Positions 10,237 to 20,354 of a DNA stretch of 64,000 nt are shown piece by piece. Source of the DNA: Microvelia longipes (Eukaryota > Arthropoda > Insecta > Hemiptera > Veliidae); contig JACMZG010001911.1 in assembly GCA_018340805.1 (NCBI GenBank), positions 31,485,311 through 31,549,310 of the forward strand, given 5' to 3'. A model generated the notes under the pieces. That model was not told where the DNA came from. It saw only the letters and a program-made list of their open reading frames with translations, and ran no database searches. A program made the position numbers and the translations under genes. How positions within the stretch are numbered: position 1 is the first letter of the stretch; each line of letters starts with the position of its first letter.

Positions 10237-10858
10237 ATCGTAGAAATAAATATGAATGTAATAATGACAACGACTATGCGGTTCTTGAGTAAATTATGGT
10301 CCTGTAAAGAAACGTTGGACGTAAAAGAAATGTATAGAGAAATGGAGGTTAACTTGAAGGAGTGTAGATACAGGGACTCCTTCCAGGCATTGAAGGGCTG
10401 TAAAGCTTCGTTGGACCTGTGGGGAAAAGTTTACAGTGTAAGCTGCGGAGTTCCTCAGTGACCTCAGAAAGGTTTATATCAAATTCTGGGAGAACTTCCG
10501 TCAGATAGCTGTCTTCTTCGGCGGGTAGATTACTTAACCTTCTATATTAGACTGAGCCTAGGATCTTCCACGGAGCATTTAGCAATGCATAAGAAGCAGT
10601 ATTTGACCGGTTTCACTTCAATAAAACTTGGCCCTGGTAGCAGTCAGGATGGGGTTGTTGACTAAGTCTGCGGTAATGCCGAAACGCAAGCAAAACATCT
10701 TATGGTCCGCCGCGCACCATAAGATGTTTTAAAGATGATGTAAGTTGGGCACTACTTAGTCTTAAGACACTCTCAGAAGTGTATACACAAATATAAAATA
10801 AAGCTAGCATCAAGGTGAGAGATGGGTGACGTGCTGTGTCCCCTATAACACTGTAGAT

Positions 10859-10877
10859 GGCCCCACGTTGGGCGCCA
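10859..10877 (-). promoter_or_regulatory. Primer-binding site, tRNA-Lys type
   Basis: On the minus strand TGGCGCCCAACGTGGGGCC. Its first 18 bases equal the well-known tRNA-Lys(1,2) primer site used by several retroviruses and LTR elements. It sits 2 bases after a CA that can end the LTR, the expected position. Confidence 0.8.
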
Positions 10878-10879
10878 AA

Positions 10880-11330
10880 TGATAAGGCTCCGTTACAGTC
10901 GAGAGCTGAAGGAGTTTATGGTGGTCCTGAAAAGGACCGTTATGACCTTGTCGTTTGTACTCGAAGTACACTTCGTGAGAGAAGCTACCTGAGTACACGC
11001 CTTGGATTGAGCCGGTCTCTCGAACGGAAAGGCTACAATCACCCGGGTCCTAACTTTCCCCACGGAGCACTTCTGGTCAGAAAGCTTATTAGCACACTCT
11101 AACAAGCAGCTACCTATAGAGTAGGAGAGATCTAGGCTGGCATGACAGTCGAGGGGAGACGTTGAGATACTGGAAGAAAACAGGGTCTATTTCAAAGTGC
11201 TGATACCTGCTTCCAGTTGACTTCGCCAGAGAGAGAGAGCTTAACGGAGGAGTTGGTCACCAGTAACAGGTTGAGTGAAGAAGAGATCTTGCTATAACTC
11301 GAAGAGATTCTTCAGGTCGTGAATTATATG
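10880..11330 (-). repeat. 5' LTR (right boundary uncertain)
   Basis: The segment directly upstream, on the minus strand, of the primer site. The inner edge reads ...TTATCA then TT then the primer site. The outer TG was not fixed, and about 11,310-11,330 is a guess. It is more GC-rich than its surroundings. A second LTR was not found in the window. Confidence 0.45.
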
Positions 11331-11789
11331 ATAAATTATCTAGGGAAATGAACGAATATGTATACAATTAGGCAAAACTTTTTTCGGCGGTATCATTTTT
11401 CTTACTTTATACGCAACAGATAATCCTTCACGAAAGCACCCACTTTGTAACTTTGTTTTGTAGTAATGTTTTCTCGGACTGTAGGTTTATACGTGTATGT
11501 TAGCGTTAATTATAGCATTTTGTGAAAAGTATTGAGATTTCAAACTTCATTTAGCGATGCTACATGGTATATTCAGAGGTAAAGGTGAATCAAAGTTATT
11601 ATCCAAACAAAGCGTGAAGACAAGATATAAAAGAGATTTAATTCAAGTGCATCACACACACACACGTATATATTTCTAAAAGCCAAATACATTGACAATA
11701 TTAGATCAAATTAAAGTTAGGAAAAAAATTAAACATGCAAAATAGAATTTTAAATTTTTTAACATTCTTTTTGTTTCCTTTATCCATAA
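11331..11789. other. Spacer
   Basis: No recognisable gene. A short CA run lies at about 11,654. Confidence 0.35.
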
Positions 11790-12236
11790 TAATGTATTTA
11801 AAAGACACTATAGGGAATACTAAAAAACACACTCCTTACTCCATGTACTAAACTATATTTCGCCCCCTAGGCATCGGGGCATATTCATGTCTAAAACATA
11901 CAAAAATGAAGAAAAACCATAACATAAGTTTTTTTAAACAAATCAAATACTAAATTAAATTATTAAATTTCACAAATGATAATTAATTTTTAAAAAATAA
12001 TATAAATAAACTTACAATAAAAATTCAGGTTGTAATTAAAACTTAGAAATCAGAGATTAATAATCTCCGTCGAAAAACCCTAAAAACGAAAAAAAGGAAG
12101 CTGTAATTAAGGGTTAATTAGGAAAATAAGTAAAGAGAATTTAATTAATTTTAAAAGGAAAATTTAAATTAAGTTAATAATTAATTTATTAACTTGTGAT
12201 TTTTAGTATTCCCTATAGTGTCTTTTAAATACATTA
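11790..12236. mobile_element. MITE with 37-bp terminal inverted repeats
   Basis: The 37 bp at 11,790-11,826 are the exact reverse complement of 12,200-12,236 and include the core GACACTATAGGGAATAC. The 447-bp element has no coding capacity and an AT-rich interior with a small hairpin near 12,050. Superfamily not assigned. Confidence 0.8.
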
Positions 12237-12649
12237 GAATTTTAAATTTAAAATGTTTGTGTGTAAGTTTTTGTTGTTTGTTGTTATTTAGTTGTGTGTA
12301 TTGTTGTAGTTGTCTGTATGTTTTGTATTTTGTTTCTAAACAAGTATTTAAATAAATAATTCTAATTTAAATTTTTTAAAAACGATAATACTGAAGTACT
12401 AATGATATAACTACAAACTATACTAAATATGCAAGCCAGAATATACTGACTCTCATAAAATTTTTAAACATACAAGTAATATAAAAAACATTTTCACAAA
12501 ATATTATGTATGTGTATAACTTATTACAAACAATATAATAATAGCTACGTTACTAAAATAACTACATTTAATTATTATATACATTTGATAATTTACACAA
12601 AATTACTAATAATAAATACATTTCTAACTACGGAACTAACATTAAATAT
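12237..12649. other. AT-rich spacer
   Basis: A TTGT-rich stretch (12,250-12,340) and no gene. Confidence 0.35.
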
Positions 12650-13045
12650 AATGATCCTACATAAAAGTGTTCCTAATAAACAATTTTAATGTGCTCATTA
12701 TTTGAGTCAATCCACAAAAAATAATGATCACTAGACCTAAAAGTATTCTGAACGCAATTAATAATTTTTATGTGCTGATTCTTTGAGTCTATCCACATCA
12801 AAGAATAAACACTAGACCTAAAATTATTCTAAACCTAATTAATAATTTTTATGTGCTGTTTCTTTGAGTCAAGCCAAAAAAAAGAATGATTACTAGACCT
12901 AAAAGTATTCTGAATCTAATTAATAATTTTTATGTGCTGATTCTTTGAGTCAAGCCACATAAAAGAATAAACACTAGACCTAAAAGTATTCTGAACCTAA
13001 TTAATAATTTTAATGTGCTTATTCATTGAGTCAAGTCACAAAACA
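12650..13045. repeat. 81-bp tandem array, about five copies
   Basis: The landmark GTGCT..TT.TTTGAGTC recurs at 12,691, 12,772, 12,853, 12,934 and 13,015, exactly 81 bp apart each time. Each unit contains the arms ATTCTTT and AAAGAAT around a 16-19 nt loop, so each can form a hairpin. Copies differ by several substitutions, and no length change is seen. Confidence 0.9.
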
Positions 13046-13102
13046 TTGAACCTTTTTTTTTTAAATATTAAATCTGAAAGTTTGACATGATGACCTAAAT
13101 AC

Positions 13103-13369
13103 TTAAATTTTCTTTTGAACCCTACCTGTATTTAGTAAGTACCTTTGGCATGATTGACACGTACAACCGTAGTGTGTTTGCTTAACCCTTCTTAGTGAAA
13201 CGTTACTAAGCCTTTGACTTCTATGGACCCATCTGCGACAGAAATCACACATTACCATCACGCCTTCACTCTCGGTACACTGAAGATAGCCTTCTTTCAT
13301 ATCGTCAGAGGAGTGAAGTAGTAACAATCTTATTTTTTTCTCGGTAGACAAGTACGTTGTCAATATCAT
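13103..13369 (-). pseudogene. PHD-like zinc finger, C-terminal part of transposon protein
   Basis: After a start in a shifted frame, the residues C-T-E-S-E-G-V-M-V-MCDFCRRWVHRS and then YGCTCQSC follow the PHD layout (C..C, W-H, C-x-x-C) with at least one ligand position uncertain. It follows the Ulp1 domain on the same strand, with a frame break near 13,350. Confidence 0.5.
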
Positions 13370-13399
13370 TCACTTTTAAATGCGAGCTTTTACAGAGGC

Positions 13400-14134
13400 T
13401 CATAAGGTAGTGCTTAGTGAAATTTAGTACGTATAAACCACAACTGTCACCATCAGGTTGCACTGGTTGATTGACAACCCTTGTGTGTCAAGTAACATTT
13501 GGAAAATCGAGAAGTTTGTCAAGTTCTGCTTTCCTTCTTACAAATGCAACGAACTAATCACTCCTATGTTGATGAACAGCGTCGGACACGGGTACGCTGC
13601 TAGAATCGTATGACACGATTGTTTTGTTATTGACATCAACAATATCAACCAACGAATGGTTGTTGTTCACATGCATTGGAATTATTATAGCTTGGTACTT
13701 AATTAATTGGAGGGCATGAATGATTTTATTGTGGTTCAACTCATCAGGGGTGCAGTTCAGCCTCTCTTGCTCTTATGTAGATATAAGACACTTTGCTTTA
13801 AATCATACTGGCTAATAAGACTTAATGCAGCACAGTCAATAACTTCAATATCTAACCAGCTACAGTTGTAGGTTGTTAGTAGATTTTTAGATCTAAAATC
13901 AAGTCGAACACGACTTTCTATTATACCCAAGGACTCTAAAGAACCAAACATTTTATGCAACGCGTAATTTTTGTCAACCCCAATAACACAATTGTAACTC
14001 ATGGTGGGATCATAATAATATTCGGGACATAGAAACAAGGCATTATGAACTGTCATTGGTGACGGGTTAGCAGAACCCTTGTCTGACTTCAATTGAGCTA
14101 ATGTCAGGGATGCAAAAGTCTTCAATGGTCTCAT
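13400..14134 (-). pseudogene. Ulp1-like (C48) cysteine protease domain, frameshifted
   Basis: The 125-codon frame 13,757-14,134 ends in the N-terminal Ulp1 block (CSWLDIEVIDCAALSLIS). Frame 13,554-13,739 has AIIIPMHVNNNHSLVDIVD with the catalytic His, and SYDSS with the Asp. A third frame near 13,420-13,480 reads QPDGDSCGLYVLNF, giving the oxyanion Gln region and the catalytic Cys. All three catalytic positions are present, but two frameshifts split them. In such transposons the protease is thought to act on ubiquitin-like modifiers or on the polyprotein. Confidence 0.65.
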
Positions 14135-14165
14135 ATCAATTTCAGGGTTTGCAGTGTTTTGACTA

Positions 14166-14826
14166 CTTCTTGCTTTTTGTTAATCAAGTAACGATTTTGG
14201 AAATGGCTTCCTCTCTTCCTACATCTCTTGCTCTAATTTTCCTTCGCAATTTTGTTCAATGACCTTTTTTGTAGCTTAAAATTCATTCGGTACATCATTG
14301 GTTATGCCCTTATCTTCAAAATCCATGCGATTAATAACATTGTTCAGAGTGCTTTGAAATAGCTGAACAAACGGGTTGTTGACTAAATCGAGATCCTCCA
14401 TCATTTCTGCTACTTCATCTTCTCCATTACTACTCAATGAGGTTGTAATTTTAGCAATTGGAGCCCTAGATTCTTCCATATCGTCTATGTTTAAATCACT
14501 TATATTGCCAGTAAATAATTAATTTTGCTACGCGCCGATTGATTAAGAAACTGAGACCTACTCACAACAAAGATAGCCTCTAACAGTTTATGAGCCTCAT
14601 TTAATGACCTACTTTCTATGCCACAAATTATGGCACAGCAGTAAAAATATTTTACACCTCTATATTTCCAAGAGTTGGTACTCTTAAAAATTAGGGAAAA
14701 AACTTGAGAAAATGTGAGGCACATATGTGTATTGTAGAGTATTCTTTCACCATATTCAGCCACATTCTACTATTTGGGTTCTCAATGAGCATGTAACATT
14801 CAAATACGTACTTCCTCAGGGAAGTA
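14166..14826. repeat. Direct duplication, copy A
   Basis: Matches 15,060-16,003, except for a deletion of about 285 bp at 14,275. The sequence left of 14,166 leads into the protease. Its right end is followed by unrelated sequence (14,827-15,059) that joins the second copy. Confidence 0.75.
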
Positions 14827-14830
14827 AAAA
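14276..14830 (-). pseudogene. Transposase C-terminal region, copy A
   Basis: Frames 14,500-14,763 (MCLTFSQVFSLIFKS...YRGVKYFYCC) and 14,276-14,479 (acidic, ..DDLVNNPFVQLFQ-like tail). Almost the same sequence occurs at 15,448-16,000. Copy A lacks about 285 bp present in copy B (15,166-15,447) and diverges abruptly at about 14,826. Confidence 0.6.
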
Positions 14831-15059
14831 CACTCTCTGGACAGCTCTGGCTCTTCTACATCCTCACCCCCCAAGGGTCACTGTCTTCCCCTTAATTGCT
14901 GTTCTACTTCTCATGGTCTGGTATATAGCTGAGCATGGATAAATATGCATAACTGACAACGTAAATTATATATAATAGCCTTTCATGAAAATATTTTTCT
15001 GTCTCATTAGTAAATGGGAAACTGCAAAAATAACATCTTATGACAGATATTTAAATACT

Positions 15060-16003
15060 TCTTGCTGTTTTGTTAATCAAGTAACGAATTTGGAAATAGC
15101 TTCCTCTCTTCTTACATCTCTTGCCCCACTTTTCCTCCGCAATTTTGTTCAATGACCTTTTTTGTGGCTTCCTTTGGATACTTCCTAGCGGGACTAGCGG
15201 GATTCTCAACTTTACCTCCCTCACTTTGGAGTCTACAAACTTTTATGTTTCTCTAATAGAGTAACCAATTGGATAGTCTAATTTACCTTTAAGTGAAGTC
15301 TCTTTTACTGCACCATTCCAGTTATTTTACATTCGAATTTGTTAAATGCCCATCTTCGTATTGGAAGTAATTGTGTATGATGCACGTCCAAAGTGTCAGG
15401 CAACAATTTACCTCTTAATAATTATATCTGGCAAAGAGGGAAAATAAAATTCATTCCGTACACCATTGGTTATGCCCTTATCTTCAAAATCCATGCGATT
15501 AATTACATCGTTCAGAGTGCTTTGAAATAGCTGAACAAACTGGTTGTTCACTTAATCGAGATCCTCCATCATTTCTGCTACTTCATCTACTCTATTACTA
15601 CTCAATGAAGTTGTAATTTCAGCAATTGGAGCCCGAGATTCCAAAAATTCTTCCATTTCGTCTATGTTTAAATCACTTCTATTGCCGGTAATTAATTAAT
15701 TTTGCTACGCGCCGATTGATTAAGAAACTGATACCTACTCACAATAAAGATAGCCTCTAACAGTTTATGAGCCTCATTTAATGACCTACTTTCTATGACA
15801 TAAATTATGGCACAGCAGTAAAAATATTTTACACCTCTATACCTCCAAGAGTTGGCACTCTTAAAAATTAGGGAAAAAACTTGAGAAAATGTGAGGCACA
15901 TATGTGTATTGTAGAGTATTCTTTCACCAAATTCAGCCAGATTCTACCGTTTGGGTTCTCAATGAGTATGTAACGTTCAAATACGTACTTCCTCAGGGAA
16001 GTA
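15060..16003. repeat. Direct duplication, copy B
   Basis: Fuller version of the 14,166-14,826 sequence. It carries an extra segment at 15,166-15,447 and continues to the right into the transposase catalytic region. High similarity with scattered substitutions. Confidence 0.75.
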
Positions 16004-16290
16004 TCATTCCAGCCTTTTAAAACAGCATTCATCAGAGCACGGCTGAAATCAGAAACGACTCGTTTAATAGTCCAATTAAAATTATTGACACAAAAAGCTT
16101 TAAAACTGTTTAAGCAGTTTGTAATTGTCGCCATATCTTGCCTTGTCAAGCAGATTTCTAATATAGAAACCATCACAGTATTTAAATTGACAACTCAAGA
16201 GTAATAAAACAGACTTTCTGACACGTCCTTCAAGGCACGCCATTTTTTGCCCGTGGCATCCAAATAAACCTTTATTACTGGCTCAGATTT
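15692..16290 (-). pseudogene. DDE-type transposase core, copy B
   Basis: From the right: YLDATGKKWRALK near 16,230-16,270 (candidate first Asp), a stop, then frame 15,868-16,176 with RVVSDFSRALMNAVLKG (candidate second Asp) and STIHICASHFLK, then a frameshift to MCLTFSQVFSLIFKS at 15,692-15,901. The DATG / VSDFS.ALMNAV / HICASHFLK series matches a transposase family I know from aphid and other insect genomes. The third acidic residue was not identified. Confidence 0.55.
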
Positions 16291-16299
16291 AAGAGCTTC

Positions 16300-16615
16300 A
16301 ACAGTACGTTAACTAGTGTGACGAAGAATGGCGAGCCTACTAACTGAATTATGCACTTATTGCAGTCAATCAACATGCTATCTTTGTGCCATATTGTAAT
16401 AGTTATTTTATGTTTGTAGTTAAGTTAAGGGAGGAAACAGAGTCATTACTTCCCGATTATTTGTTGGGTCTTGAGGTTTAAGCCGAGGGGTTTATAGGGA
16501 TAAACCAGCAAGTTTATTTCCGAGGCGTAGCCGAGATAGGAAATTAAAGAGGGGTGTAATGACTGTTTTCTTCCGTGGTACTTACAAGATTTTTTCTCTA
16601 GAAGGTAGAAAATGT
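16300..16615. other. Spacer
   Basis: No gene. A stretch near 16,470-16,560 (CCGAGGCGTAGCCGAG) resembles the short G+C-rich repeat units seen elsewhere in the window. Confidence 0.35.
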
Positions 16616-16619
16616 TTTA

Positions 16620-16623
16620 TAAT

Positions 16624-16676
<53 letters not shown>
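16620..16676. repeat. (TA)n microsatellite
   Basis: Uninterrupted TA repeat apart from a few shifts of phase. Confidence 0.95.
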
Positions 16677-16679
<3 letters not shown>

Positions 16680-16689
16680 TTTAATTGCA

Positions 16690-17742
16690 TGAAACTGTTA
16701 AGGTCATCAATAGAGCCAGTCCAAATGCAAATACGTCATCACATAACGCCGCCATTTATAAATGTATTTATTAAAAGGATTACCAGCATCTCTAATAAAT
16801 TCAGTGTAAAACCTAGACATGAAAGCCTCTGCTGCAAGTCCTGATAACGGAGCGCCCATAGCAAGCCCATTACCCCCGGAATAAAACTGACCATCAAAAC
16901 AGAAATAGTTTTGATCTAAACATATTTTAATTAAATCATTAAACGTATGGTTAAGAATTTTATCAGAAGAACTTTTCTGTAAAATACGACTGAGCAGAGT
17001 AAGCCTTACATCCCTAGAAACACTCGGAAATAAGTCTACATCAAATGATTCGAGTATAGCGTTCTCAGGTAAATTTATTGATTGAAAAATACGAGCAACT
17101 AAGAGAATTTTAACTGATCACGGGCTTAGGTAAATTTATTGATTGAAAAATACGAGCAAACTCAAGAGAATTTTTAACTGAGTCACGGGCTTCAAAATGA
17201 GTAATTTTGAGAAACTGACTGTTTAAGTATTTAGCTAGCTTTTCAGTCGGAGATAAACAGAACGATACTATGTTTAATTTGTGAAACTTAGGAGCACCAT
17301 AAAGTCTTGGGGGCAAAGGGTTCATATTTTTTAAAGAAGGCTTATAGAAATTTTCTGGGAAAAAAGTAGACTTATTAATACCTTCTTTAACTAATTCTTG
17401 AAAATCTTCTGCAGGATCGTGATCAAGTAATCTCCTACGTCTGAAATCCTCTAACTCGCTGGCTGATGAGATGCAGCCGACGAATGAATCTCTTACTTCT
17501 GGCTTTGCTGGCCTCCAAGAGTTACCTTTTATCTTGGTTATTGCCGAAAATAGAAGGAGGCTCAGACAGCACTGGGCTATGCTTCTCTCCTGTTCAGAGT
17601 TTTCTGTAAAACAGAGAATGGTCAGTTGTAGACAAAAATAATACACTTCGTCAGATGGGGGAGGGGGATTTGTTCCCTTTACCCCAGTGAAAGCAATGTC
17701 TATAATCAGTTGACATCGTGGAAAAATAGCGTAGAAGAACAA
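16690..17742 (-). pseudogene. Penelope-like element reverse transcriptase
   Basis: Frame 17,110-17,742 contains PLPPRLYGAPKFHKLN, a Penelope RT block, then LSPTEKLAKYLNSQFL. Downstream, in a second frame (about 16,740-17,070), are ESFDVDLFPSVSRDVRLTLL and GLAMGAPLSGLAAEAFMSRF, the next conserved RT blocks (the GLAMG.PLS motif is diagnostic of Penelope-like RT). The YVDD box is not clearly retained. A 61-bp tandem duplication near 17,067-17,190 disrupts the frame. The GIY-YIG endonuclease is absent. Confidence 0.8.
17067..17190. repeat. 61-bp tandem duplication within the Penelope RT
   Basis: The sequence AGGTAAATTTATTGATTG and its 3' flank occur at 17,067 and again at 17,128, an offset of 61 bp, with small indels between the copies. 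It shifts the RT frame. Confidence 0.8.
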
Positions 17743-17815
17743 AGAACCAATAAGGATTGTTTAGATACATTGTGGCGTGGTTTAACATCCAGGACAAACC
17801 TAATTTGGTTCTAGA
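17712..17815. repeat. Short repeat related to the MITE at 54,958-55,084
   Basis: Begins AGTTGACATCGTGGAAAAAT and includes GTTTAACATCCAGGAC. Both strings have close partners in the palindromic element at 54,958-55,084. Confidence 0.55.
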
Positions 17816-18180
17816 ATATTGTTTTCCTTACCTGTCAATTGATATTAAACATGGCTATTACTTGACATTGAGCTTGACATATATCATAAAGTAACCATGC
17901 CTATTGCTAGGGTTAAGAAACCAAATTTAGTGCTTCCCCCCAACCTCTTCCTTTACAGTTAAAGATAAAAGTAACATTATCATTAGAGGCAAAAGTTGCA
18001 GCTAGAAAAATTTGATTACAAATTCATCTATAATTGGGAGGGGAGGAGACCAAATTAAGTTCTTTTACTCTATAACTTTATAACGTTTAGAAGGGTTATA
18101 ATTACTTATTTTTGACTGTAGCAGCCCTTGGTAGAATTCTTTATCGACTTTGTTTTTGATGCGATCGTGCTGCAACTTGT
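17816..18180. other. Spacer
   Basis: No recognised gene. Confidence 0.35.
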
Positions 18181-19018
18181 ACGTCGCTTAATGTATAATT
18201 TTTTTACCAAAGACTCTCGGGCCATCCGATAGAGTATCGGAGTTCTCCTTGTACAAGAAGTTGTAGTCATCGATTTGCTGAAACATGGAGAAATAAGTCA
18301 TTAATAAATATTAATGTAGTGACATCAATAATATTTAATATCATTGTTCTTAAAAATTTTTAAATTAAAAATTAATTTTAATTATTTTAATTAAAAATAT
18401 ATTTAATTAAATTGTGATTTCTTTGCATAATAATAAAGTTACTCTAAAAAAAAATTATATTCCAAAAGTTACTTGATCAAAAACGGTAATATAGAAGTGA
18501 AATAAAAGTTCGACGAGAAGGTTATCCGTTAAATACGATCGTCTCTAAATATACTTACAGCGTATCGGGGGATCCATTTAGATTCCATATCCCTAGTTCT
18601 AGCGTATGCGATCGGATCCCCTCCGCATGGTTCATACAACTAATATTACCGTATTGAGAGATCGTATTCTATACGATCCGCGGATCTAGAAGTGTCTGTG
18701 AACGTACTAATTGTAGGTATAAATAGTATACGAAAATGCAACAATAAGGCAGTGAAGGGCATTTTTAGTGAAGTTGAAGTGTCAGTTGTCTATATTCCAA
18801 TAATTGGCATAGTCCAATTATTAATTTTTAAAACAAGTATACAAATACTAAATAAGTACCTAAATTAATTAATTAACAATACGTATAGTAGTTATTAAAT
18901 AGTGAAGTGACATGTAATAACATAAAATATTTAAAAATCTAAAACTAACCTGTAAAGTTTTCTCGATACTCTCCAAAGCCCCAGGCTTCAAGTAAATTAA
19001 CAACAGTTTCATCCATTG
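18181..19018 (-). pseudogene. Possible SAM-domain gene fragment, two exons
   Basis: Candidate exon 1 (18,955-19,018, minus) begins MDETVVNLLEAWGFGEYREN and ends at an ACAG|GTTAG donor. Candidate exon 2 (18,181-18,273) follows a TTTCAG acceptor and reads QIDDYNFLYKENSDTL then GPRVFGKKI. Together they resemble the N-terminal SAM domain of many uncharacterised insect proteins (a W near residue 12, then ENF, then an ID..L helix and GPR). The simple splice gives a phase mismatch with a stop, and the frame ends soon after, so it is either a pseudogene or a misread junction. Confidence 0.3.
18290..18950. other. AT-rich sequence with GATC/GATACG-rich patch
   Basis: 18,340-18,480 is nearly pure A/T. 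18,520-18,690 holds several GATCG, GGATCC and TACGATC strings in both orientations, which looks like a decayed inverted repeat. If the SAM fragment is real, this is its intron. Confidence 0.35.
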
Positions 19019-19061
19019 TTAAGAGACAAAGTTGTCGTACGTTCACATAAACAAAAGCACT

Positions 19062-20047
19062 CTACAGCTCATTCAACGAAACAAGCTGCTTGAAATCCAA
19101 TCCTTGAATAAGGGTTTCTTTCAGAGCTAACTTCAAGTCATTCTCATTTACCTGTCCCAATGTTCTTTGATGGTGTACTCTTGTAAGCAACTGGTCTATT
19201 CCAATTTGATTGTTTCTTCTCCGGAATAACGTAGTATAAATCATGTTCTCTTTTTGCTTCAAGCACTACTCTACCTTCTTGATTTTTTATCATTGCTTCA
19301 TTTTTCATGAAAATCACCTTAGTAAATCCTTTTTTAGTTGCTTTGCTTGCCGATAAGGTTTTCTACAAATAAGGTATAAGGAAGACTTATTAAGTTATCA
19401 CCAAGGTCAAGTTTCACAAGTCCAGTACCGTTTAATGACTTCAGTATGGTTTTTAGATGCGAGCTCGATTGGTCCAGAGTTATTTTTTTTCATAAAATTT
19501 CACAAAGTAATTTTTGTTTGAGCACATGCGTGAGTTACTTCCACTATCGAGACACCATGACTTTAAGTTTACTTCATCTGTATGAGACGATAAACACAAG
19601 TGTTCTTTATTCGCCATGAAAGAGGATTGATTTTTATTCTTATTATTTTTGTTCTTTTTGTCTTTATAAACTGAGAATTAGGTTTTTCATCTTCGGTGTC
19701 ACTCGACTGATAATTATACTTTTTATTATTTCTAGAGATTTTCTTATTTTTTTCAAAGTACGCTTCTTCATGAGTCGAAGCAGAGGTTCCTGCTCCTCTT
19801 GCTTTATACTCTTCAATAATTTTTACTTTTAAATCGTCTACCAGAGGTAAATTATCCCGACTTCGATCGCGGTTCTAAAATTTTCGAACGAACTTTGAAG
19901 ACTGTACAGAATCATAATACTGAGTAGATCGTTGTCGATAGTTATGTTCATTTCACTTAACTTATCGACAGTATCCATGCAATTATTTAAATGATCACGG
20001 ATTTTATCACTATCACTCATTTTATATAGCAATAGTATTTTTAGCAA
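19062..20047 (-). pseudogene. Second Copia element fragment: gag, protease, pre-integrase
   Basis: Frame 19,838-20,047 contains a UBN2-type gag helix block (MSDSDKIRDHLNNCMDTVDK, then NDLLSIMILYSLQSSFENF). Near 19,520-19,570 is a retropepsin motif in the order W-C-L-D-S-G-S-N-S-R-M. Frame 19,062-19,262 contains the GAG-pre-integrase pattern HQRTLGQVNENDLKLALKE. Frames are broken between these, and everything beyond pre-integrase is missing. It is unlike the Copia copy at 1-2,136 in sequence, so it is another family. Confidence 0.75.
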
Positions 20048-20049
20048 AA

Positions 20050-20350
20050 TAGCCTTTTAGCCTTTTCCATATTTATGGAAGGGGTGAATCAGAACACTAA
20101 TAGAAGGAAGGGTTTAGTTGAGTTAATACGAGCAATGTCAAATATTATGTACCTCATAAATAGAAATAGTTTTTGGATTGATCCAGTTGGATCTTTCCAT
20201 GTTCTGAAGCTATGTTTACCTTCTAAAACTATCAGCAGTTCAGGTAAGGCCTAAATACATTTTATATCCTTTTTCTGACCTCCAGCTTCACAGGCCACCA
20301 TTGTTCAAATGAAGGCTAAAACAAAACAAAAAAACATTAATCGAGGAAAA
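20050..20350. other. Spacer
   Basis: No gene recognised between the Copia and BEL fragments. Confidence 0.35.
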
Positions 20351-20354
20351 AAAT

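Larger units (their letters stand above)
13103..16290 (-). mobile_element. DNA transposon encoding transposase, Ulp1-like protease and PHD-like finger, degenerate
   Basis: Read on the minus strand: transposase pieces (16,290 to 15,448, and a second copy 14,830 to 14,276), then an Ulp1/C48 protease (14,134 to about 13,400), then a PHD-like finger (13,369 to 13,103). Similar multi-domain proteins occur in insect DNA transposons of uncertain class (KDZ- or MULE-like). Several frameshifts and stops are present. Terminal inverted repeats were not found. Confidence 0.6.

Noticed and set aside
10102..11105. Plus-strand frames over the LTR leader
   Set aside because: They cross the primer-binding site and LTR of a minus-strand element, so they are not genes.
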